A stretch of 64,000 nucleotides of DNA, from contig NZ_CP015418.1 in assembly GCF_001633165.1 (NCBI RefSeq), positions 3,100,001 through 3,164,000 on the forward strand. The letters are read 5' to 3'. The notes beneath the pieces were generated by a model, which saw only the letters and a program-made list of their open reading frames with translations, searched no databases and was not told where the DNA came from. Shown in pieces: positions 15,878 to 23,396 of the stretch. This DNA comes from Rhodovulum sulfidophilum DSM 1374. Its GTDB lineage: Bacteria; Pseudomonadota; Alphaproteobacteria; Rhodobacterales; Rhodobacteraceae. Position 1 is the first letter of the stretch. Each line of letters opens with the position of its first letter. A program made the translations under genes and the position numbers.

Positions 15878-16345
15878 GTGCAGCGGAATCAAGATGACTT
15901 CGACGGGGCGGAGGCGCTGCTCCAGGCCTGGGGCAACGGGCTTCGGCCCGACCCGGACCTGACCGTCTCGGAATGGGCGGACCGGCACCGGATGCTCTCG
16001 GGTCGCGCCTCGGCCGAGCCCGGGCGGTACCGGACGGTGCGCACACCCTACATGCGCGAGATCATGGACCGGCTGTCGCCGGGCGATCCCACGCAGCGGA
16101 TCGTGTTCATGAAAGCGGCACAGGTCGGCGCGACCGAGGCGGGCAACAACTGGATCGGGTTCGCGATCCACCAGGCGCCGGGGCCGATGCTGGCGGTCCA
16201 GCCGACGGTGGAACTGGCCAAGCGCAACTCGCGCCAGCGGATCGATCCGCTGATCGACGAAAGCCCCGAGCTGCGGGAGCGGGTCAAACCCGCCCGGTCG
16301 CGCGACGCGGGCAACACCATGCTGTCCAAGGAATTCGCGGGTGGC
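15878..16345 (+). pseudogene. Phage terminase large subunit (GpA-like), N-terminal fragment
   Basis: GTG 15878 has GGAG at a good distance. The frame reads PDPDLTVSEWADRHRML, RTPYMREIMDRLSPGDP, then VFMKAAQVGATEAGNNW (the Walker A-like motor motif) and PTVELAKRNSRQRIDP. This is the start of the GpA-type packaging ATPase (PF05876), which is normally over 600 residues. At about 16345, right after KEFAGG, the sequence jumps to the reverse of a TPR gene. The remaining ATPase and all of the nuclease domain are missing, so the gene is dead. Confidence 0.8.
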
Positions 16346-17579
16346 ATGCCGCGCGCCCAGAATCTCGGTCAGAAGCGGCAGCAACGCCTCGAACTCTTCC
16401 AGCGCCTTCGCCGCGTACCCGGTCTCCCGCCGGCACGCCGCGATGTAGCTGCGCGTCGTCAGCACATCGGGATGCCGCGCGCCCAGAACCTCGGTCTGAA
16501 GCGGTAGCAACGCCTCGAGCTCTTCCAGCGCCTTCGCCGCGTCCCCGGTGTCCCGCCGGCACGCCGCGATGGAGCTGCGCGTCGCCAGCACATTGGGATG
16601 CCGCGCGCCCAGAATCTCGGTCTCAAGCGGCAGCAACGCCTCGAACTCTTCCAGCGCCTTCGCCGCGTACCCGGTCTCCCGCCGGCACCAAGCGATGAAG
16701 CTGCGCGTCGTCAGCACATCGGGATGCCGCGCGCCCAGAACCTGGGTCTCAAGCGGCAGCAACGCCTCTAGCTCGGCACCGGCGTCTTGCGCGCGCCCCC
16801 CCCAGCAACCAAGCCGCAGCGCGACAGAAACGGAACCCGAGATGCTCTTGCGACCCGTCGCCGAACGGCCGCCGCCTCGTCAATGTCAGCCCATGTTCGG
16901 CGAGGACCAACATAACCGCGTAGTGACCTCGGGCGCGCGCGCGCCAGAACGCGGCCCTCAACGCCTCCAGATCACTCGGCAGCCGGTCCATGCGCGTCGC
17001 CCGGTCCTGCCGATCCGCATCCCCCTTCAGCCGAACGCCAGCGCCCGAAGCCGCGACAGCCTCTGCTTCGGCAAGCTCGTCGATCAGCATGCCCAGCATC
17101 CTGTCGCCGGGCGCCAGGGCCCGCGCTGCCTGGGCCCAGAGCCGTGCCGTCGCGAAGGCCGGCGCCCCGTCCTCGACAGATTGCCCGATTGCCTCGTCCA
17201 TTCGGGTGCGGAATGCTAGCAGCAATGCCTCTCTCTGCCGATTGACGAACTTTTCCGCACGCGCCATGGCCCCTTCGTCATCCCGGTTCTCGATGTCGCG
17301 CCTGTGGTCTGCCAGGAAGGCTTCTGGTGTCTGCGCCTCGAGGGCGTTGACCTCGGCCTTGAGCCTAGCCGCTTCCCGCCGCGCGGTTTTCAACTGTGCC
17401 TCGACGGCGTCGAAGTTGGCAACCGCGTCGCGAACCCTGCGGGTCATCAACCAAGCCGGAATGCCGAACAAAAATGCGATGACGCTGGGGATGCCGGCCA
17501 GGGTGAGGACCTGGGACAGCAACGACAGCCCGCGCAGCTCAGCCAGGAACGCAATCAACTGATCGATGATCCAAGTCAT
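16346..17579 (-). pseudogene. Membrane-anchored coiled-coil/TPR protein, frameshifted and 3'-truncated
   Basis: It starts at ATG 17579 after GGAGG. An N-terminal membrane segment (about 20-45) is followed by a long coiled coil (about 55-130) and a helical middle. After residues AAWLLGG the frame meets a run of eight G (16796-16803, minus strand). Removing one G continues the frame into AELEALLPLETQVLGARHPD and three 42-residue TPR units of the kinesin-light-chain/NB-ARC-associated type, each with GARHPDVL. As written, the frame stops within the next 20 codons. The TPR array itself is cut at about 16345 by the fusion to the terminase fragment. Such proteins are often effectors or scaffolds; its role is unknown. 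Confidence 0.65.
16351..16760 (-). repeat. 126-bp tandem repeats (TPR units)
   Basis: The unit beginning GCGCGCCCAGAA recurs at 16351, 16477, 16603 and 16729, a period of exactly 126 bases (42 codons), with about 3.25 units. Units differ by only a few bases, which points to recent duplication or gene conversion. Confidence 0.85.
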
Positions 17580-17691
17580 TCTGTCGCCTCCGATCCTCCA
17601 CCACCGCAACGTGACGGGCTCCGGAGGTCTTGCCAACATACGGGCTGTCGCAGGAGGGGGCGCAAGGCGCTCCCGGGAGCTTCCGCCATCG

Positions 17692-17838
17692 GGTACCGCA
17701 CCGCCTACATCGCGCCGGGCAAGCCGATGCAGAACGGGTTCGTCGAAAGCTTCAACGGCCGGATGCGGGACGAACGGCTCAACGAGACCCTGTTCCGCCA
17801 CCTGCCCCATGCGCGGATCGTGATCGCGGCTTGGGACG
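17692..17838 (+). pseudogene. IS3-family transposase OrfB, internal fragment
   Basis: The frame reads [20 protein letters not shown], then [20 protein letters not shown]. This is the segment before the last catalytic Glu of IS3/IS407-type integrase-core transposases, and the same stretch occurs in the larger element at 28.8 kb. Nothing else of the IS remains on either side. Confidence 0.75.
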
Positions 17839-17920
17839 CACATCCGCCCACCTCGCCACCGAAACCGGCAAAGGAGATAACTCTCGGGACGCGCGTTGGG
17901 GAAGGAATTGAGCTTTGCCG

Positions 17921-18142
17921 TCACCGGACGCCCACGTACGGGTGCCAATAGTCGCGAATGAACCCGCTGCCCCGGCAGGTGGGGCAGTTCTGCGGGGCTG
18001 CCGGGGCGGCGTCGGCGCCTTCCAGTCTGGCAACACGGGTGCGGAGCTCCTCGAGCGCGGCGGTCAGCCCCGCCAGCTCGTCGCAATTGTGCCGGGCAAG
18101 GCTCTCGATCTCCTCGATCCGGTCGGGTGCGGTCTCGGCCAT
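17921..18142 (-). CDS. Small coiled-coil/zinc-knuckle phage protein, C-terminally altered
   Basis: ATG 18142 (TGATG overlap with the upstream fragment, GGAGG seven bases before) opens a 73-codon frame: a coiled-coil stretch ([17 protein letters not shown], then [13 protein letters not shown]) followed by one CxxCxGxG knuckle ([18 protein letters not shown]). After HPY the sequence leaves the family: the expected second knuckle is present only in the fragment at 14615-14760. The protein may still be made, but it has lost its C-terminus. Confidence 0.5.
   Translation of the reverse strand: MAETAPDRIEEIESLARHNCDELAGLTAALEELRTRVARLEGADAAPAAPQNCPTCRGSGFIRDYWHPYVGVR
17938..18000 (+). repeat. 63-bp direct repeat, right copy
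   Basis: This is the partner of 14701-14763, in the same orientation, with about one mismatch. Confidence 0.75.
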
Positions 18143-18420
18143 CAGGCGGCCTCCTTTCCTGTTTCTGCACCCCATTGGTCCGCCGCGGCGGCGGCGAGGC
18201 CGTCGAAGGTGCGGGATCTGATCTTCCAGCGGTCGGGTCCGGGCGAGGCCCGGTGGACCGCGCTCCAGCGCTTGTGGGCCTCGGTGCCGGGCGCGGGCGG
18301 GGTCAGGCGGTTGGTGGCGCTCAGCGGCGCGAGGCCGCGCAGGTAGAGCCCCGTGGCCTTGAAGACCGGCTCGCCGAACCACCAGGGCTGCACGATCTGG
18401 GGTTTCGGGATGTGGAGCGC
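18142..18420 (-). pseudogene. Phage DNA-methylase-like protein, C-terminal fragment
   Basis: The minus frame ending at 18142 contains IPKPQIVQPWWFGEPVFKAT, then GLYLRGLAPLSATNRLTPP. This matches the C-terminal part of phage-encoded class I SAM-dependent (Dcm-like) methylases of Rhodobacterales, in which this segment follows the target-recognition part. The catalytic region upstream is gone; at about 18420 the DNA becomes a fragment of a different phage gene on the other strand. The family name is from memory of similar phage sequences and only moderately sure. Confidence 0.45.
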
Positions 18421-18658
18421 AAGCAGATGCCTTACGCGACGATGCTGGCGCTGAACGCCACCGGCGAGGCGGTTCACACCGGCCTTCCGGCAGAGTGTCA
18501 CGCTCTGGCCCCGGCTGCGCCGTCCCGTCGCCCCGGGCGATCCGGTGGCCATGCGCGCGCCCTTCGGCACCTGGGCACTGGCCGGGCCCGAGACCAGCTA
18601 CAGCGGCAGCCAGTCCCGGATCAGGACACGCATATTGCAAATCAGAGAGGCGCTGTGA
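18420..18658 (+). pseudogene. Fragments of prophage structural gene(s) ending just before the hicAB insertion
   Basis: One frame reads KQMPYATMLALNATGEAVHT, resembling the start of head-tail or tail-assembly proteins. Another ends MRAPFGTWALAGPE...ILQIREAL with its stop at 18656-18658. The second frame ends in GAGGCGCTGTGAT, exactly the bases found again before the tail gene at 19355. It was therefore probably the gene directly upstream of that tail gene before hicAB moved in. Confidence 0.4.
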
Positions 18659-18659
18659 T
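18647..18659 (+). repeat. 13-bp direct repeat flanking the hicAB insert, left copy
   Basis: GAGGCGCTGTGAT occurs here and at 19344-19356, in the same orientation, on the two sides of the hicAB module. Confidence 0.8.
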
Positions 18660-18666
18660 CCCGGGC

Positions 18667-19059
18667 TCAGCCGGTGATCTCGCGCCGCGCCAGATCGGCC
18701 AGGAAGGCCGAGCGGGTCAGCCCGCGCTCTTTCGCCGTCTGGTCGATGGCCGCCAGCAGCCCCGCATCCATGGTGATATTCGCCTTGGCGGTTCGCCCGC
18801 TCAGCCGGAAGAACGGCACCGCCAGAAGGAACGCCCCGGCCTCGAGGTCACGGGCCACGTCGCTATCGGCCCGAACGGCATCGAGGCTGCGCGCCTCGGG
18901 CAGGATCTCGTCCTCGAGATGAAGCGCGAGCGCCTCGCTGGCATTGGCCAGAAGATCGTCGAGGGCATCGGCCGCCGAGAAGCAGCCGGGCACGTCGGGG
19001 AAATGGATGCCGAAGGCGCTGTCGTCTTCCTGGTGCACGACGCCGATGTAGTGACGCAT
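18667..19059 (-). CDS. hicB: HicB-type antitoxin
   Basis: This 130-residue antitoxin is of the HicAB type II module. The N-terminal half is the degenerate RNase H-like HicB fold (DSAFGIHFPDVPGCFSAADA, then LHLEDE). The C-terminus holds a ribbon-helix-helix segment (ANITMDAGLLAAIDQTAKER) that should bind the operator. It follows hicA by 16 bases on the same strand. HicB neutralises the HicA mRNA interferase and represses the operon. The gene looks complete and is probably the reason this prophage remnant is retained. Confidence 0.9.
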   Translation of the reverse strand: MRHYIGVVHQEDDSAFGIHFPDVPGCFSAADALDDLLANASEALALHLEDEILPEARSLDAVRADSDVARDLEAGAFLLAVPFFRLSGRTAKANITMDAGLLAAIDQTAKERGLTRSAFLADLARREITG

Positions 19060-19075
19060 GGGGCTCTCCCTTCGG

Positions 19076-19261
19076 TTACAGCCAACCGGCCTGTTTGTAG
19101 ATGTTGCGGACCGTGCCGATGGGCAGGTCCTTCTTCGGGTGGGGGATCGTCACGATCCTGTCGCCCTTGCGAAACTTGTGGTGCGACCCGGTGACCTTCA
19201 CCAGCTCGAAGCCGTCTTGCTCGAGACGCTTGACGATCTTGCGGCTGTTGGTCTCCAGCAT
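19076..19261 (-). CDS. hicA: HicA-type toxin (mRNA interferase)
   Basis: This 61-residue double-stranded-RNA-binding-fold toxin has ETNSRKIVKRLEQDGFELVK, then GSHHKF with the catalytic His, and VTIPHPKKDLPIGTVRNIYK. I use ATG 19261 because GAGGGG lies five bases upstream; a GTG at 19267 is an in-frame alternative. HicA cleaves mRNA when free of HicB. Transcription should start in the AT-rich stretch at 19265-19345, which carries two copies of a 16-base operator-like sequence. Confidence 0.9.
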   Translation of the reverse strand: MLETNSRKIVKRLEQDGFELVKVTGSHHKFRKGDRIVTIPHPKKDLPIGTVRNIYKQAGWL

Positions 19262-19281
19262 GTCCACCCCTCACTCAAGAT

Positions 19282-19340
19282 GCGCACATAAATACGCCTA
19301 ACCGCCGGTTCGCGCAAGGGCGTAGCGCATATAAATACGC
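19282..19340 (-). promoter_or_regulatory. hicAB promoter/operator region with two direct repeats
   Basis: GCGCACATAAATACGC (19282-19297) and GCGCATATAAATACGC (19325-19340) are the same 16-mer with one change. They are spaced 43 bases apart (about four helical turns), and each is itself an imperfect palindrome (12 of 16 positions in the second copy). This is the arrangement expected for cooperative binding of the HicB ribbon-helix-helix. Confidence 0.6.
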
Positions 19341-19343
19341 ATG

Positions 19344-19356
19344 GAGGCGCTGTGAT
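19344..19356 (+). repeat. 13-bp direct repeat flanking the hicAB insert, right copy
   Basis: GAGGCGCTGTGAT is repeated exactly. The repeat includes the ribosome binding site and the start of the tail gene at 19355. Confidence 0.8.
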
Positions 19357-19879
19357 GGACGCGAGCGGAGATCGGATGCTGGGCCTGCTGGTGCGTTGCC
19401 GGTTCGATACCGGCGATCTGGCGATTTTCACCGGGCACGGAACCGTCGACTGGGAGGGCGTGACCTATCTGGGCGCGGGGCAGATGCTCTCGGTCGGCGA
19501 GGCGCAGGCGACCTCGGGCGAGGGCATTCCGGGGCTGTCGATCACGCTTTCCGGGCTCGACCCGGAGGTGGTGGCGCTGGCCGAGCTCGAGGAGTTCCAG
19601 CGCCGCCGGGTGACGGTGTTCCTGGCGCTGTTCGACGAGACCGGCCAGATCGAGACGGCCGATGTGCTCTTCGACGGGGTCGCCGACACCATGGCGAGCG
19701 ATGACGGCCCCGACACCGCCACCACCACGCTGGCGCTCGAGCCGCGCAGCATGGCGCTGGGGCGCAAGTTCCCCTTCTATTACCTGCCCGAGGACCAGGA
19801 AAAGCGCTTCCCGGGCGATAAGGGCTTCGGCCTGGTCCAGGCGATCCAGAACCGCGAAGATACCTGGGGGCGGAGCTGA
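19355..19879 (+). CDS. Phage tail/baseplate-hub-like protein
   Basis: This 174-residue protein is the first of three linked tail-tip genes. It contains LGLLVRCRFDTGDLAIFTGH, YLGAGQMLSVGEAQ and ADVLFDGVADTM, a layout like the small hub proteins that precede the peptidase and host-specificity (gpJ-like) genes in siphovirus and GTA tails. ATG 19355 is preferred over GTG 19352 since GGAGG is seven bases before it. The stop overlaps the next start (TGATG). It is intact; what remains of the prophage beyond this module is not, so it is unlikely to be used. Confidence 0.65.
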   Translation: MDASGDRMLGLLVRCRFDTGDLAIFTGHGTVDWEGVTYLGAGQMLSVGEAQATSGEGIPGLSITLSGLDPEVVALAELEEFQRRRVTVFLALFDETGQIETADVLFDGVADTMASDDGPDTATTTLALEPRSMALGRKFPFYYLPEDQEKRFPGDKGFGLVQAIQNREDTWGRS

Positions 19880-20286
19880 TGCGGCGCGCGGGCTGGGAGC
19901 GGCGCCTGTCGGCCGCGGTGCGGGACTGGGAAGACCGGCCCTTTGCCTGGGGCACGGCCGATTGCCTGGGCTTCTGCCGGGCCGTCGCCCGGAGCATGAC
20001 CTGGGAAGATCCGATCCCGGGGCTTCCCGATTACGGCTCGGAATACGGGGCCGCCAAGGTGCTGGTGTCCTTGGGCTTCCAGTCGATAGAGGCGCTGGTC
20101 GACGCGCATCTGGAGCGGCTGCCGGTCGCGGGCGCGCGGCGCGGCGACTGGGTGATGACCGCCTGCGAGGGCGCGATGCCGGGCGCCATGGGCGTGGTGA
20201 CGGGGCGCTATGCGCAGCATATGGGCCGGAACGGCCTGGTGCGCCGCCCGGTCCTGACCGCGGAGGCGGCATGGCGTATCGACTGA
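19879..20286 (+). CDS. DUF6950-family phage tail protein (NlpC/P60-like)
   Basis: This 135-residue protein has the pattern WEDRPFAWGTADCLGFC near its N-terminus. This is the Cys-containing motif of the DUF6950 tail proteins, which are related to NlpC/P60 peptidases that locally open peptidoglycan; GDWVMTACEGAMPGAMGVVT follows, where a His would be expected. It overlaps its neighbours on both sides by 1 and 16 bases, as tail-tip genes do. Confidence 0.7.
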   Translation: MRRAGWERRLSAAVRDWEDRPFAWGTADCLGFCRAVARSMTWEDPIPGLPDYGSEYGAAKVLVSLGFQSIEALVDAHLERLPVAGARRGDWVMTACEGAMPGAMGVVTGRYAQHMGRNGLVRRPVLTAEAAWRID

Positions 20287-21032
20287 TCCGGGGCATGACC
20301 GCAGCGCTGGCGCTGGTCCTGCTGGCCAGTCTGGCGCTGATCCTCCCGGCGACCCCTGCGGCGGCGATGCCGCCAGTGGTGGCCGCCCTTGGCGTTGCGG
20401 CGGGCGGCTGGATGGCCGGGCTGACCGCCACCGCCATCATGGGCCAGGCCGCGCTCGCGGCCGTGCTGACCGGCATCCAGATGGCGATGGCGAAGAAGCC
20501 GAAGGCCAAGACCCGCGACGAGATCACGCTGAACCGGATCCAGCCGGTGACGACGGGCCGGATCCTCTATGGCGAGCGCATGCTCGGGGGCTCGATTGTC
20601 GCCCGCGCCACCACCGAGGCCGGGGGCAAGCCGCATCGGCGCTATCATTCGATCATGCCGCTGGCCTGCCACGAGATCGACGGCGCGGTCGAGATCTGGC
20701 TGGGCGAGACCCTGGTCTGGACCGAGGCGCAATACCGCCGCGATGAAGCCGCGGGCAGCGGCGATCCCTATCACTGGGGCCAGGTCGGAAGCGATTACAA
20801 AGGCCGCGTGCGCCTCCGCGTCCACAATGGCGGCGAGGATCAGGCGGCCGAGGCCCGCTATGTCGCGGCGGCCCGCGAATGGACCGAGGCGCATCGGCTG
20901 CGCGGCGTGGCCTATGTCTACTTCGAGGCCGATTACGACCGCGATCTCTTCCCCAGCGGTGCGCCCCAGATCCGGGTCCGCGCCCGCGGCAAGCGCGTTT
21001 ACGATCCGCGCGACGGCCAGGTCAAATACAGC
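20271..21032 (+). pseudogene. gpJ-like phage host-specificity/tail-tip protein, N-terminal fragment
   Basis: It starts at ATG 20271 with a hydrophobic N-terminus (ALALVLLASLALILPATPAA, then more Ala/Gly-rich helices). TRDEITLNRIQPVTTGRILY and YHSIMPLACHEIDGAVEIWL follow, typical of the N-terminal part of gpJ-like tail fibres. Homology ends at about 21032 (VYDPRDGQVKYS); the rest of the frame to 21185 belongs to the adjoining IS remnant. The full protein would be several times longer, so the gene was cut by the IS. Confidence 0.7.
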
Positions 21033-21039
21033 ACCAAAG

Positions 21040-21660
21040 GGTCAATGCGCCCGGGACAGAAGCCGTGCGGTAAGAACCCGAAGCGCCGCGTCATGAAAAC
21101 CGAAGTTCACACACCACGCGACTCTCTTCCTCAGCCGTCTCGGGACAACGAATTTTCGATCGAGGGTCGGGTCGCCCTGCTCTGATCGCAGACTGTGGCG
21201 AAGTTCATCGAAGCCAGTTCCGAACCAAGATTTGTCGCAGTGGCTACGCTTCTTCCTGGCGGGATATTTCGGGCCGATACGTCTGGCGGCGGTTCGGCAT
21301 ACCAACGCGATGGCGCGTGCAGTGCCTGCAATCAAAAGGCTTAACTTTCGCACGTGCGTCAGGCGGGTATCTTCGAGGTTCTGCCCCTTCGTCTTGATGC
21401 CGGCGAAGAGCCATTCGATGAACCGTCTCCTGAGTAATTGCGCAAGATGTGGCCGCCCTTGAGGGGGTAGAACACGCCACGACGAGCAATTCGCCCCGCT
21501 TGATCCGCCGCGCCACGAAATGGAGGCGCAGATCCGGATGACCCGTTTTGGCGGGCAGAACGTCGCTGAAGCCCCGTATGCCAGTGTAGCGGCAAGACGC
21601 CCAAAAGTCAGGCAGACCCGTCGGACCCGACCGTGAGGCCACCGGTCGGCGTGAAAGCGC
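21040..21660 (-). pseudogene. IS4-family transposase remnant
   Basis: Minus-strand frames contain ARKKRSHCDKSWFGTGFDEL, RKLSLLIAGTARAIALVCRT and, in shifted frames, pieces resembling the central IS4 region. These are C-terminal features of IS4/IS10-type transposases. The reading frame is interrupted several times and the N-terminal half is absent. The remnant forms the right border of the prophage wreck. Confidence 0.55.
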
Positions 21661-21684
21661 CCTTGACCCTGCTGCTTAGCGCAA

Positions 21685-21709
21685 CGCTATATAGTTCTGC
21701 AACATAGCG
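21685..21709 (+). promoter_or_regulatory. Mo-box-like dyad upstream of the metal-chelate uptake operon
   Basis: CGCTAT (21685-21690) and ATAGCG (21704-21709) form perfect six-base arms separated by 13 bases. The left half reads CGCTATATAG and the right AACATAGCG. An equivalent site with identical geometry lies upstream of the TonB-dependent receptor at 27326-27354. The pattern CGnTATAT...ATAnCG resembles binding sites of ModE-type molybdate regulators. Confidence 0.6.
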
Positions 21710-21891
21710 AATGCTGGCCGCGCTGCCGAGAGGGCGCCTCTGCCCGGACCGGCCGAAAAGATGGCAGGAGATCGAAGCACGATGACACCGAAAGAACGTG
21801 ACGGAACGAGCAGGGGCGTCTCGCGTCCCGCAGGGCCTTACGGCCGCTGCTTCCACGGGACGGACCCCGTGGCACAAGCGGATCGACGGCC
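21710..21891 (+). other. Leader region of the uptake operon
   Basis: This stretch of 182 bases separates the dyad from the first start codon. It contains a perfect seven-base hairpin CCACGGG-ACGGAC-CCCGTGG (21853-21872), 19 bases before the ATG. No gene is seen. Confidence 0.45.
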
Positions 21892-22353
21892 ATGACCCTG
21901 GCTGCCTCCGAAACTCTGCGCCCGCATGAGGAATGCGTGCCCGTACCCGACGCCTTCGACGCCGGTCTGTGGTTCATCGGCCGCATCCGCACGCCCTGGG
22001 CTCAACGCGCCGAGTGCCCGCGACGCGGCGACCCGGTGAACGGACCCGACTGCCGGATCGTGCTGGACGCCCGCTGGCTCTCGGCGCTCGAGGGAGTCGC
22101 GGGCAAGGACCGGATGCAGGTCCTTTACTGGATGCACCTGTCGCGGCGCGATGTCGTGCGGCAGAACCCGTTCTTCGGCGACGGCTCGCTGGGAACCTTC
22201 GCATTGCGTTCGCCGCTTCGGCCGAACCCCATCGCCTCGTCGCTTGTCCGGCTCTTGCGCGTCGAGGGAAACGTCCTGACCGTGCGCGGCCTCGACTGCA
22301 TCGACGGCACGCCGCTGGTCGATCTCAAACCCGAATTCGGGCTTCTGCCATGA
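21892..22353 (+). CDS. TrmO/TsaA-family SAM-binding protein
   Basis: This 153-residue protein of the UPF0066/TrmO fold has GRIRTPWAQRAECPRRG at the N-terminus, then the family signature VLYWMHLSRRDVVRQNPFF and FALRSPLRPNPIASSLVRLL, ending GTPLVDLKPEF. TrmO methylates the t6A37 of tRNA, but short single-domain homologues are also found with metal-uptake genes, where the substrate is unknown. Here it is the first gene of a transport operon and overlaps the binding-protein start (ATGA). A role in making or modifying a metal ligand, or in regulation through SAM, is inference. The ATG at 21892 has no strong Shine-Dalgarno. Confidence 0.8.
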   Translation: MTLAASETLRPHEECVPVPDAFDAGLWFIGRIRTPWAQRAECPRRGDPVNGPDCRIVLDARWLSALEGVAGKDRMQVLYWMHLSRRDVVRQNPFFGDGSLGTFALRSPLRPNPIASSLVRLLRVEGNVLTVRGLDCIDGTPLVDLKPEFGLLP

Positions 22354-23396
22354 TGCCACTTCGCCTCACCGCGCTGATGGCGGGGGCGCTTGCCATGGGG
22401 CTTGCGGCACTGACCGCGGCCGCGGAAACGCGCACCATCACCGACGCCACCGGCCGCCAGATCGAGGTTCCGGCCGACCCCAGGCGCGTCTTCGCGGCGG
22501 GGCCGCCTGCAGCCACGCTGCTTTACACGCTGAAACCCGATGCCATGGTCGGCTGGCCGCGCGCGCCGGGGGCCGAGGATATGCCTTTCCTGCGGCCCGG
22601 CACGCGCGATCTGCCCGCGCTCGGCCGGCTGACCGGCAAGGGTGACACGGTGAACCTCGAGGTGCTGCTGACGGCCCGGCCCGACCTGATCGTCGATTAC
22701 GGTACGGTGAACGCCACCTATCGCGACTTGGCCCGGCGGGTGCAGGCGCAGACCGGCACGCCCTATGCCCTGATCGACGGGTCCTTGCCGACGATCCCCG
22801 CCACCCTGCGCACGCTTGGCGAGCTGCTGGCCGAGACCCAGCGGGGCGAGACCCTGGCCGCCTATGCCGAAGCGACCTTCGCCGGGATCGACGCGATCCT
22901 GGCGGCCATTCCCGAGGACCGGCGCCCAACCGTCTATCTGGCGCGCGGCCCCGAGGGGATCGAGACAGCCGCGCGGGGCTCGATCAACGCCGAGATCATT
23001 GACCGCGTCGGTGGCCGGAACGTCGTTGCGGCCGGACCGGACGGCCTCGCCACGGTGTCGCCCGAACAGGTGCAGGCCTGGGCGCCGGAGGTGATCGTGA
23101 CCATCGACGCGGATTTCGCGGCGCATGTCGGCACGATGCCCGAATGGCAGGGAATTCCGGCGGTGCGCGACGGGCGGGTCTATCTGGCCCCGGCGGCGCC
23201 CTTCGGCTTTATCGACAGTCCGCCCTCGGTCAACCGTCTGATCGGACTGAAATGGCTGGCGCAGAAGCTTTATCCCGAAGCGGCCGCACCCGACATCGAG
23301 GCCGAGGTGGCCCGGTTCTACACGCTGTTTTACGGCGTGACGCCCGACCGGGCGGCGCTGGCAGGGCTTCTGGGGTCCGGGCATCCCGGTGAGTGA
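22350..23396 (+). CDS. Periplasmic substrate-binding protein of a FecB/MolA-type ABC transporter
   Basis: This 348-residue exported protein has a signal peptide (LTALMAGALAMGLAALTAAA, about 5-24). A cluster A-II (TroA-like) binding protein follows, with TITDATGRQIEVPADPRRVF, LEVLLTARPDLIVDYG, and a second lobe containing VIVTIDADFAAHVG and FGFIDSPPSVNRLIGLKWLA. Members bind siderophores, cobalamin, haem or, in the MolA branch, molybdate/tungstate; the SPPSVNRLIGLKWL segment is common in the iron-complex/MolA branch. It overlaps trmO-like upstream and the permease downstream, so the four + genes are one operon. Confidence 0.85.
   Translation: MMPLRLTALMAGALAMGLAALTAAAETRTITDATGRQIEVPADPRRVFAAGPPAATLLYTLKPDAMVGWPRAPGAEDMPFLRPGTRDLPALGRLTGKGDTVNLEVLLTARPDLIVDYGTVNATYRDLARRVQAQTGTPYALIDGSLPTIPATLRTLGELLAETQRGETLAAYAEATFAGIDAILAAIPEDRRPTVYLARGPEGIETAARGSINAEIIDRVGGRNVVAAGPDGLATVSPEQVQAWAPEVIVTIDADFAAHVGTMPEWQGIPAVRDGRVYLAPAAPFGFIDSPPSVNRLIGLKWLAQKLYPEAAAPDIEAEVARFYTLFYGVTPDRAALAGLLGSGHPGE

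Noticed and set aside
16351..16760. CRISPR array
   Set aside because: The 126-base period has no spacer/repeat alternation and codes for TPR units.
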